The notes beneath the pieces are model-generated. The model saw nothing but the letters and a program-made list of their open reading frames with translations. It did no database searches and was not told the origin of the DNA. A stretch of DNA of 64,000 nucleotides from Ricinus communis (taxonomy: Eukaryota; Streptophyta; Magnoliopsida; Malpighiales; Euphorbiaceae). Shown one piece after another: positions 11,379 to 21,864 of this stretch (the stretch's first letter is position 1; each line of letters opens with the position of its first letter). The translations under genes and the position numbers were made by a program. The stretch lies in contig NC_063264.1 in NCBI RefSeq assembly GCF_019578655.1, forward strand, positions 7,791,213 through 7,855,212. Direction: 5' to 3'.

Positions 11379-13018
11379 TTGTCCATTATAAAATCAAACT
11401 TTTTGGTTTGTGATCGTAACAGAAGGAAAGTGTTAAACATAGAATAACGATAAGACCTACCAGATAAATAAGGTGCAGGTGATGCAAAGAGGGCATCTGA
11501 AAATAATTTTAACCACTACTGACTACCTTGCTTTTGTTAAATTGAGTTGACTAAATTGCTCATGCAAATAGTTAATAAGGGCTCTTCAAATTGTGCTGAC
11601 TAACTTGTTAATGCAAATAGTTAATAAGGGCTCATCAAATGAGTTGACTAACTTGTTTGTGCAAGTAGTTAATGACATTTCATCAATTATGCCATTTTGA
11701 ATTTGCTGAAACATAGTACCACAATAATATTGAACAAACCAATATCTATTTGAAATTAAAAATCACAATGCTAAAAGAGGGAAACAACACAAAAAATATT
11801 TGACAGGACAGTACTTCAACAACTCATAATTCCTCTAAAGACACATACCTCGTATTCTCTCACTCGAAAAACTGGACTAAGCATTGCACACTGGAGGGCA
11901 CACCCACGAGCCACACATTCACTTGCATTCAGTTTCCGACTGGGTTCTCTCCCAAACACAGATGCCAATAACTTAGTAATAGCCGGTATTCTAGAACCTG
12001 AGCCAACAAGCTCAATGGAATTAATCTTTCCCACTGATATTCCTGAATCAGCTAAAGCTTTTCTGCAAGGAACAGTAACCCTCTCCAATAATCCCGAAGC
12101 TAGCCTCTCAAATTCCTCCCTCTTAATAAAACCTTTAACATCTTTCTCATCCATCAAGCACTCAATATTTAGCGGTGCCTCAGCATTTGCACTCAAAATC
12201 TTCTTCAACTTCTCACATGCTGCCCGTAACCTTAAACATGCTCTGACATTTGAATACACATCTATTTTGTACTGCTCCTTGAATTGTGCTGCAAAATAAC
12301 CAAACAAAACCTCATCAAAGTCCCTTCCTCCCAAACTGCTATCAAAAGCATGTGATAGGACCCTCATATGCCCAGCCTCAAATGATACAATGGATACTTG
12401 CATATCACAATGTCCAATGTCCACAAATGCAACAAATGTTGGTCCTGAGTTAGAGAATTCTGTTTTGTATATCCCATAACTTAGTGCTGTTGCAGTACAG
12501 TCATGCATCAATCTCAAAGGCTTCAACCCAGCAATAGTTGCAGCATTCAAGTACGCCCGTCTCTGCAAGTCTGAGAAATATGATGGTATCCCAATCACAC
12601 AATCTGTAACCGGCATTTCCAAATTTTTCTCTGTTATTTCTTTCAAATGTGAAAAAAGCATTGCCATGATCTGGACTGGCGTAAATGTATACATCTCACC
12701 CAAATATTTCAAGTGAATCAAAATGCCACCATCCTTCCCTCCAGAAATTTCAAATGGTAACAATTTTAGCTCATTACGAATGTCAGGATCTGCAAAATTC
12801 CTGCCAATCAATCTCTTAACTTGACATATAGTGGATTTTGGATTCATCGTAGCAGAGGCAGCACCAGCAGACCCAAGAAACCGCTGTTTCTCCCCAAAAC
12901 AAACCACAGCTGGTGTTTCACGTTTTGATTCATCATTCAACAACACATCAATACCCCCTTGTTTCACAGTGGCAACAACACAGTTCTCGTTACCAATATC
13001 AAACCCAACTACACTCAT
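6704..13018 (-). CDS. HSP70-16: Heat shock 70 kDa protein 16-like (HSP110/SSE subfamily)
   Basis: HSP110-class chaperones act as nucleotide-exchange factors and holdases for cytosolic HSP70. Nine coding exons on the minus strand: 13018-11849, 11192-10980, 9659-9564, 9471-9340, 8833-8633, 7708-7562, 7473-7345, 7260-7130 and 6776-6704, giving 763 aa, the length I recall for Arabidopsis HSP70-16. Exon 1 carries the whole actin-like ATPase domain: VGFDIGNENCVVA (residues 3-15), CVIGIPSYF, and the adenosine-binding ELVGSGSRIPAI. Exon 2 starts with VQDSFPFSIGF, the beta-sandwich. Exon 4 is an acidic variable linker; exons 5-8 form the helical extension (ESYVYEMRNK, EEWLYEDGDDE). The last exon adds only 24 codons. 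Exon 5 ends at 8633 (GT donor), not further on, as shown by continuity into LFNTYRSFAND. A MITE sits in the intron between exons 5 and 6. Confidence 0.92.
7788..8177. mobile_element. Tourist-like (PIF/Harbinger) MITE in HSP70-16 intron
   Basis: The element spans 7791-8174 (384 bp) and is flanked by TTA at 7788-7790 and 8175-8177, the target duplication typical of PIF/Harbinger elements. Ends are imperfect inverted repeats: CAGTTTGTTTGGATG at the left and the complement of CAGTGTGTTTGGATG at the right; purine-rich subterminal stretches (GGGGAAGGAAGG) also recur inverted. No coding capacity, so it is non-autonomous. It lies in the intron between exons 5 and 6, without touching splice sites. Confidence 0.75.
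8936..9215 (+). repeat. Possible tRNA-derived SINE-like fragment
   Basis: In the HSP70-16 intron between exons 4 and 5, the + strand carries AGTTCGATTCC at about 9032-9042, ten of eleven matches to the pol III B box, preceded by ATCACCAAGTGG. No cloverleaf can be drawn with confidence and no clear target duplication was found. It may be a decayed SINE or another repeat fragment. Confidence 0.25.
11316..11373. repeat. Compound (GT)n(GA)n microsatellite
   Basis: A run of GT dinucleotides changes directly into a run of GA dinucleotides inside the first coding-region intron of the HSP70-16-like gene. This is a plain compound simple-sequence repeat, likely length-polymorphic between accessions. 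Open frames through it are artefacts. Confidence 0.9.
11542..11688. repeat. Three-copy ~49 bp imperfect tandem repeat
   Basis: Three successive units (11542-11591, 11592-11640, 11641-11688) share a GTTGACTAACTTG core followed by GCAAATAGTTAATAAGGGCTC and TCAAAT. The first two are closest and the third has drifted. It lies in the HSP70-16 intron next to exon 1, with no coding or splice role visible. Confidence 0.8.
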
Positions 13019-13027
13019 TTCAGTTCA

Positions 13028-13597
13028 CTGATAACATATATCCTAGAACAGAAACAATTGACCACAACCCCCACTAAGAAAAAAGAAATAAAGAAACAAG
13101 CCCAGTCCTCGTTGCCAAATCCCTCGAAATTCAAAGTCCGCAAATTGTGACAGCAGAGAGCTACAAATAAAAACAGGACCAAAAGAAAAGAAAAGGGAAA
13201 TTAATTCATATTGCATTATAGTAGAATACAGCTTGTGTTTACTCGAGCGAAATATTCATAAAAACAATCAGCATTAAAATCAGCTCCTCCTTGAATTGCT
13301 AACAAAATGTCCAATTGCTAAGGAGGGAAAAAAAGAAATTTAAAAATGATTCTTAATAATCAATGATCCAACCCCATAAAACTCGCAAAAGTTGATCCAT
13401 ATTAAAAAATTTGGAAACGAAACAAAAATACCCAATAGACCGAAAATCCCAACTTTCTCCCACATTTTCCGTCATTTTCTCAGCAACCAAACAGAAAAAG
13501 AAAACAAAAGGAGCATCAAAACATCATAAAAATATACACATATAGACATGAACATAATTTAGGTTCAATGAGATAAAAGAGAATAATAAGAATATAC
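13028..13597 (-). other. Probable 5' UTR intron of the HSP70-16-like gene
   Basis: On the minus strand, AATAAG/GTATATTC (donor at 13597) and TTATCAG (acceptor ending at 13028) bracket this segment. The acceptor leaves a nine-base leader before the ATG at 13018. No coding potential lies inside. Leader introns are common in plant genes and could affect expression; transcript data would confirm. Confidence 0.5.
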
Positions 13598-13698
13598 CTT
13601 ATTCATTGATAATTGATTGAAAGATAGATAATGTAATTGATAATAGGGTAAGTTATAGAATTAGAAAAACTAAACCCTAGAAATTGAAAGTGAAAAGT

Positions 13699-16600
13699 AA
13701 ATCGGAGGCTGAGAGACAAATTCTCCTATTTGTTTGCCAATGCATAATAATAATAATAATAATATACCTTTTTTCTAAAAAAATGCAAGCAATTATTTAT
13801 CCATTTTATTACACTTTGCAATTGTTTTGTCTTTTAAAATTTACGGTCGGAACTATCAGACCACCAAACCATCAACGATATAATAGAAATAATTATTTTT
13901 TATGTTTATTATAAAAATAAAAAATTATTTAATATAAAAATATATCTTCAGCAGGTATTTTTTAATGTGTTATAAATCAAATAAAACTTAAGAAAATTAT
14001 TCAATAAAATTTGTCAATTGAATTTGATTAAATACTAATATTTTTTAAAAACAATAAAATATTAAATTTTTAAGATATTTTTACCATACAACTAAAAGAT
14101 GTTATTAGATTGTTAAAATAAAAACTTTAAATTCCATCAATATTATTAAAATTTTGAATTTAAATGGTAGATAATTTTTTTTTAATATTATCATGAAATT
14201 ATCTATATAGCTCAAATTTTAAAAAAAAATTGAGATAATTATGAAATTAATATTATATATAAATTATTTTTATTATTATATTATATATAAATTTTTAGGT
14301 AAAAATAACAATGATTTATCCTTATACAAGGGACATTTATTAATGGGAAAATTACTAGTCCAACGTAAACTAATATTTCCTTTATTCTATATTTATTTTT
14401 TAAAACTTTTAAAAAATTAATTATTTATTATTTTATGTATTTAACATAATAATAATTTTTTATATTATTTTTATATTAAAATTAATAAATATTTATAAGA
14501 TGATAATTTAGTCTTTTTTTTTTTATATAACTAAACCTGTTAAAATAGGCTTGTAATTTCAATGAACTACTAAAAACTAAAATTAATATAAAATATATAT
14601 ATATATATATATTGAATTATCAAATCCCAGAAATTATGATCTCACGCAAAGCCCAATTTGGGGTTTTGGTTGTTCTAAAAGTGGTCTACGTCATTCTTTA
14701 CTTGAGGGGGAAATAAGGTTCTGTTTGGCTGTGAAAACTTTTTTCTTTCTTTTTAGTTTTCTTTTCTATTTTCTGTATTCTACTTTTTATTTTCTAAAGA
14801 TAAAAAAAATTAAAACATAACGATAATATTCATGTTCAAAATAGTATTTTGGATTCGCAGAGCACTTTAAAAACTTTGCTTTCAGTCCTCGAGTGATAAA
14901 GAAAAAGTTACAAAACAACCCAAGTTATTTAGAAAAGATGGCAAAAAAATACTATTTCCATTTCAGAATGGTTTATTTTGAAAGATTTTTAATTTGAGGT
15001 ACTAATTTTCTTTCCAATGAAAGCTTCCTTTTTTTGGCTCCAAACAATTTAATTGCACATCACACAAATAATAGATTATAATAACAATGCATTGTTAAAA
15101 TATTTATAAATCTCATACTGTATTTGGAAATATAAATATTCGGTTAATGAGATGATTTAAATGATACAAGTAAATATCAAACAAGAAAATATTTATTTTA
15201 ATATATGTTTATTCCTAATAATAATTAATGATGTTGATAGAGAAGAGGACAGTAATTTTATAAAAAAAAACTCCATTTTATAATAGTAAATCATATATTA
15301 ATTTTATAAATGTTATTTGATAAATTTAAATATTTCAGTATTAATATTTTTATTTTATTTTCTTATCACTCTCATAAGAAAAATTTACTACTCCCGTCAT
15401 CACTCTTAGATAAAAGAATGCAATATACACATAATAAAATAATCGTACAATTTCCTATTAAAATAATAATATTTATAAATTAAAATTAACTAATATAAAA
15501 TAAAATAAAATATGTTGACAAATTAAAAAATAATTGACAGTAGACTAAAAAAAGAAATTTTAATAAATAAAAGTGAGGATGTAATTTCGTTGTGCTTTTC
15601 AAAAGTGACTTTTCTAAATTGGAAAAAAGATTTATTATTAAACTCTTAAATTTTTTAGTTTTATTATATTGATCTCTTTGAGTTCTCATTGTGTTTTATG
15701 AAATTTTTATAATTTTATTTTGCTTCGATTAAATTTTTTATACATATTTTTTGAGGATTTTTTTTATTCTATTGAATTTTTATAGTTTTATTTTTACTTG
15801 AATTAAGAACTTAATAATTTTTAGTCAAAGTAAAATAAAAATATAATTTCATAATGAAAATAGATAGATTAAGGAGTTTGATAGAATAAAATAAAGAATT
15901 TATATAGTTCAACTAATTGAATTTGGAGTCCACTAGCATTGCCACTGCCCATTTTTTATTTATCAGTCTTTCTGTCTCTTTAAAATAAAATCAGTAGTTT
16001 TGAATGGTGGTTTTCTTTCTGAGTATATTTCCTTAGTAATTTCTATATTTCGCTTGTTTATTTCTTAAACTAATGGAAGTTTATTAATAATATTTTGTGT
16101 TCTCGTAATGAGAAATTGTTTATACTTCCGTGTAGTTCTTGTATTTTCTTGAAATATCTCTGAAAATGGTTTATTATACAAAAAATCAAACTAAATAATT
16201 TTCGGTAATGTCTTATATGTGATGTTAGATTCTGGTATGGCTTGGGTACATCCTTAGAAGAGATCATTTGCATTTGGTACTCGACATCTATATCTCAATT
16301 CTCTTTTTCATTCATGGGAGATATATTTGCATGAGTTTTCGATCTGTCATCTTTTGTATAACCATAAATTCTTTTTGATAACTTAAGGGAAACGAAGATA
16401 GCTTTGACATGCTCGCACGAGGTGCGTGAAATCCAACTTTTCCTTGAGTTTGTAGTTATTGTATTTTCTTGATTACTTTAGAGCTTTCTAAAATGTAATT
16501 TTGTTATTAGTTCTTAATTTTGTTGGACTTGAGCCTACATAGCATGATTGGGTTTGTAGTTTATGATTTCTTATATAATTTTATCATACAATAAAATGAA

Positions 16601-19600
16601 ATGAAGTTTTTTAAGAGTTTAAAAAGAAAAGATATTCTGCTTTCTTAGTTGTTTGAAGTGTTTATATTTATTATACTTTTAGATCAGCGATGTATATAAA
16701 TTGATTATAAAATTTAGAATATTATATAATTTATATGTCAATAACTCAAAATTGAATAGAATAGTTTTAAAAAAAGTAGCGATAGAAAAGTGGTTTTATA
16801 GATTAATTCTGCCTTTATTAGTAGATGAATAGTGGATTCAAATGTTAAAAGCATTTATTTTTATTTAAGCCATTTTCGATTCATGAAACAAAATAAGTAT
16901 GAGATCTATATAATAATTATTTATATAAAATAAATATGAATTAAATGGTTATTTTAGATAAATATAATTTTATTATTTGCTTTATAAAATTGGATTTATT
17001 ATTTCTAAATAATATGATAATATGATAATATGCTTACTTTAGTAGTGGTGGTGACTAGTGGATAGGCAACGGTGATAGCAATGAGCAGTGGATAGCAATG
17101 TTAGATAATTAAAGATGATATCAAATATATTGAAAATAGTAAACTAAAAAGTATATTATTCTATAAAGTATATAATGATTCTTTGATTGAATATAGATTA
17201 AATATTTTATAAAATTGAGGAATAGCTATTATGAAATAATAATTATTTTTTATTTATATTAAATAAAATTTTAAAATAGTGATTTAGGAGGATGTATTTA
17301 ATTAAGACTTAAGATTTTTATAGATTTTTTTAAATAAATTACTTTTAAAGGGTTTTTGAGTTTTTAATAATTTTTACAGAGTTTATAATTTAATGAATAT
17401 TTTTACAAATTTTACTTATAGACATTGATAGACTTTTATTGGTTTTCACAGACTATTATTTATCTATTATTTAATTATTTTAAATAAATTTAATCATTTT
17501 GATTTTATTATTTTTTAATTCTTTTTCGTTTATTTTAAATATTATTCCACATAATTTTATATATAAAATAACAGATATTATTTTATTGTTGTATTAAATT
17601 AATTTCAGTTTTAAATTTTTTTTCTCACAACGTGGATACTATTTTTTTATCAAGAGAATATTTTTTTTAAATAAAATTATCATATTACAATTTGTCTCCA
17701 ATCAAACCACCAAATTCATGTCAGACTCGTTATATTTTTTTATTATTTATTTGATAAATACTTAAACCAATAATAATCACGCTTACTATATTATTTAATA
17801 AATACTTAAACCGACAATTATATTTACCAATAGAAAAAATTATCCAAATAATCTTTCTAATAAAATCTATAAGTCTATATATGGTGGGATTGTTTGTTCA
17901 AAAAAATTCATTAAAATGTTTCATTTTAAATTCATATTTTTTAAGAAGCTTTTTTAAAATTAAATTAATTTTTTTTAATTAATTTTTTTGTATTTGTTGA
18001 GTATAAGAAAATATTATTAGTAAATAATTTTTAACTTCTAAAAATTTATCTTTTTTATATCTTTTAAAATGTAGAATATAGTAAAGAAAAATGAAGACAA
18101 CAATACATAATTTTTTTTTTCTAAAAGATGAGTTTTCAAAAAAAAAATTCTATAAGTCTTGATAAAAAGTGAAAAATAAATATTTTATTCATAACAATAC
18201 ATAAAAAATTATTAAAAATATATAAAAATTTATGTATATAAAAGTCAATAACTTTTTAAATATTAACTTACTTTTAAAGATTTTATAAAAATTATAATTG
18301 AATACTTTCTAACTTTTAAAAGCTTTTTAAAATTCTTTAGGAGTCTATATTAAATACATCATATGACTTATACAAAATTCTTCAAAATCATTATTGAATG
18401 CATGTTGATTTTTAAACTCTTTTAAGATTTTAAAAAATATTAATTTAATACACCATTCTTAATATATAATAAATATTTTATTTCTTACTATTTCATAAAT
18501 CAATATAATTTTAATTTTGTGTCGTTGGAAACATGTGTCTCATATGTGTTCCTTTTCCCTTATGAATTGACCTCAAACTATTATTCAATATTCTTCCATA
18601 CCACTATCTTTTAGAAGAGAGTAAGAGGCACGATAGAATTAAAAAGGTTGAAATTTTTATGTTTATATTTAGTTAAAATTTATAAAAGAATATATAATTA
18701 AAATAAATTTAGTTTAATTATAATTAATTATATATATTTAATTATATAAAATTATAAATTAATTTATATTTTATTCGAAATATAAAAACTTCAAATTTAT
18801 AAATAAATCTTTTAAATTTCGATCAAACACAACACAATATTAACATTATAGATAAAATAAAGTATTATTCAATATTAATAAATATAAAAAGAATTATTAT
18901 ATGGTACATCATTTGTCATTTTTGGACACATTTATATTTGTTGCTAAATTAAAGCCAATACTTACTTAAAAAATATCAAAAATTATAGATGACGTGGCAC
19001 TACAGGAGATATCAATTTGCAAAAGGGACAACCATTTAGCATATTGGAATTTTGTGTATTTTGTTCCTTCATCAAATAAAAAAAAAAAAAAACCAGAAAA
19101 CAGTCGAATAAATATGATCCGCCCAATTTTGTCAAAAACAAATAAATATGATCCGCTCCACCCAATTGCCTCCATTCCAAATTGCCAATGATTGTGGCCA
19201 TATATATAATATATAAATATATAAGAAGTATTTTAGTTAATATTTATATATATAAAAGAAAAACATGTACTAATTGTTGGCATAGAAAAATGCAAAATAA
19301 TATACAGCCAAAAGCCATTAACAAATAAGAAAATTAGGTGATTCTCTTTTTTCATAAGGGATTTATATAATTAAAATCTTAATTATAAAATTGATCAAAT
19401 TGTAATTCAAATATTTAATTGGCAAAATAGAATATGTGAACTATTGGAAAATTATATTAAAGAGAAATAGTTGACCCAAGATGTTAGCTATGATTGCCTC
19501 TAACTTCCAACTGACATCTGTCTTTCTACTAACCATATCCATTAAGCTTCCCCAGCTATTAAGACAGTCGCATTTACAAAAGGGAAATATTTACTTTGTT

Positions 19601-21000
19601 TAGGTATATTTTTTTATATATTAAAAAAATAAATGGTCAAATATATATTTATTAATTTTATGTAAACTAAAAAATATAATTTATAAAATAAATTTATATA
19701 TAAAATATTTATATTTATGTTTCAATTTAAAAATAAAAAATATTGAACTTTAGGCACCCACTTGAAGAAGATTCTAAAATTTTAATTTATATAAAAAAAT
19801 GTTAAATTTATAAATTTAAAACTGAATTTGATTATAATTTATGAGATATATTTGTACCAAATACAATGTAATAGCATTTGATTCGATTATATTAAATTTT
19901 TAAATTTAATGAAATAAATAAATGTTTGGTTATACTAAACATGCTAAATTTGATTTTAAAAATTAAACTTCATAATTATTTTCTTGTAGCTTTGTGAAAG
20001 AGCATATTTTATTTTATATTCGTGTATGTTTGTGTTATTAAATAAGAAAAAAAAACTTGACTTCACAAAAATTTATGTATATGAAAATATTAGAAAAAAT
20101 TATATTAAATTATTATATATATATTTTTATTTTAAAATTGATAATTTACTTTTAATCATTCTAATACTTTATGAATATGACTTTTAACAAATAAATGATC
20201 AAATTATACAATAGTATTAAGCGATTTTAATGTGGCATGCAATAACTATTGTTTTTTTCATTTGCCATGTCAACACATACTAATGGTATTGTGTGCTTTA
20301 ATTATTATTAACTAACGGTTATATTTACGAGTATTCTAATGTACTATAGCGGTACGTTACCATATAAACCTATAAATATAGACATTATTTTTATTTTAAT
20401 AATTTATTAATATAATTAAATACTAGATTAGTCAATCATATATAATTCTTAATTATTAAAATATGTTATTTTTATTTATTAAATTTTTATATTTATTTTT
20501 AGAATTTAATTAGTGGTACTTAACAATTATAAGATTACTATAAAATTTTAATTTATATAAATAATTAAAATTTATATATAAACTCATTGACAATCTATAT
20601 TAATAGAAGAATATGTAAAATAAAAAGAATTATTTAAAATAATATTGATTAATAATTTATAATTAAAAATAAAATTACAACGGTACTTTACGAAAATTAC
20701 ATGTTTATAAAGTATTAAAATGAATAAAAATAGAATATAAACTCTATGATAATGCTATATGCATTAATGGCTTAAAAGAAAAAAAGAAAATGGCAACTTC
20801 TTATGAAATATGCATCGCTCATGTTGTAAATCTTTTCCATAATATATTATAGAAAGTATATACTAAAGCAAAGACAGACACCAGAAAAGAAATTATTATA
20901 GACACTCGCTTCCTTTCTGTCTCTCAATTCTTTAGCGCCACATTTTCTGTGTTGTCTTTGACTGCTGCTTCTTTCTTTGCCTTAACTAAAAAAACTCACC
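13699..21000. other. AT-rich intergenic desert (~7.3 kb)
   Basis: No supported gene: every open frame is short, low-complexity or an A/T-run artefact (for example 15486-15689, 16070-16273 and the overlapping frames near 19000). It contains simple repeats (TAATAA units near 13746, AT units near 14590-14613) and the inverted-repeat-like element at 17291-18454. The final ~150 bases hold the pyrimidine-rich promoter of the acyltransferase gene. Confidence 0.65.
17291..18454. mobile_element. Candidate AT-rich inverted-repeat element (MITE-like, possibly nested)
   Basis: The left end reads GATGTATTTAATTAAGACTT; the complement of the sequence ending at 18360 reads GATGTATTTAATATAGACTC. A second similar inverted terminus (GGTGTATTAAATTAAT on the complement) ends at about 18454, suggesting two nested or adjacent copies. 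The interior is non-coding, with repeated GACTTTTAT- and TTTTAAAG-type stretches. I found no convincing target duplication, so class and exact ends are uncertain. Confidence 0.4.
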
Positions 21001-21021
21001 TTTTTCTTGTTTTTTCTTTCT

Positions 21022-21029
21022 TATATAAA
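21022..21029 (+). promoter_or_regulatory. TATA box of the LPAAT gene
   Basis: TATATAAA follows a long CT-rich tract and precedes a leader containing a 21-bp tandem duplication. Its position, with a leader intron from about 21180, fits a promoter for the coding region starting at 21865. No other gene on this strand is near. Confidence 0.55.
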
Positions 21030-21032
21030 GAG

Positions 21033-21074
21033 AGACTTTCAAGCGCAACAACTAGACTTTCAAGTGCAACAACT
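21033..21074 (+). repeat. 21-bp perfect-length tandem duplication in LPAAT leader
   Basis: Two adjacent 21-base units begin AGACTTTCAAG and end GCAACAACT, differing at one base (C/T). They lie immediately after the TATA box, so they fall at or near the transcription start. Confidence 0.85.
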
Positions 21075-21179
21075 CTATCTTTCTTTATTAATTTCCCATC
21101 ATCTTCTTGAACTTTCTCCAAGATTCTTCCCTTTGTTTCCACAATCTTTCTCAGGAAACAGTAAAGAAAATAAGATTTG

Positions 21180-21855
21180 GTAAGTTAAGCTTACCGGGTA
21201 TTTGTCAAATTTAATTCTTGGTTCTGGTTCTGTTTGGTTGCTAAGAAGAGTACAAAGAAAGAATGCGAGGAAAAAAGAAAATTTGGCTCATATAATTATA
21301 TCCAAGTCAGCCGTGTAGGTTTTAGCTGGAGCAAGAGAGTCTTTTTTCCTCTTTTTCTGTGTGCTTTGTTGAAAATTTGAAAAGGTGCAGTCCTTTGCTG
21401 CTGTTATTTGGTTAAGAGGTGTGGGGATTATGTTGTTTCTTCTTTCTCCTATCTGTTTTCTTGGCAATCAAACAGAAATGTTATTGGTTCGACTTACGTT
21501 TCATTAGAGTTTAGTGATTTTGGTAAACTAATGTGTCCTTTTGTTCATTGAATGTTCTGCTCTTATGGAACTCATATTGTTTGGCTAAGAATAGATTTAG
21601 CTTTAAGAATTTGAAGAGAGTAAAAGAAGGGAAATTTAAACCCAAGAACTTGAAGTTCTTTTGGACAATTCATCATAGAGAAACTGAGTCTAGTCAATTC
21701 CTTCATTTTTTCAAGCATAGCAAACATTTGTTGTTTGGTCACTTGAGTTATCTTACAACTTTGCTAACCCCGAGTGAGATTAAGATTAAAAGTTTAGCTG
21801 AATTGAGTTATCTGACAATCTCTTTTGCTCTTGTATAGGGTAATCTCTGTTTCAG
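21180..21855 (+). other. Probable 5' UTR intron of the LPAAT gene
   Basis: A good donor (TTTG/GTAAGTTAAG) begins at 21180; acceptors are available at TATAG ending 21838 and TTTCAG ending 21855, ten bases before the ATG at 21865. The open frame at 21533-21838 lies inside and has no recognisable domain. Which acceptor is used cannot be settled from sequence. Confidence 0.5.
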
Positions 21856-21864
21856 TAATAACTG

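Noticed and set aside
12015..12299. Plus-strand frame of 94 codons
   Set aside because: Lies antisense inside HSP70-16 exon 1; no domain and no splice or start support.
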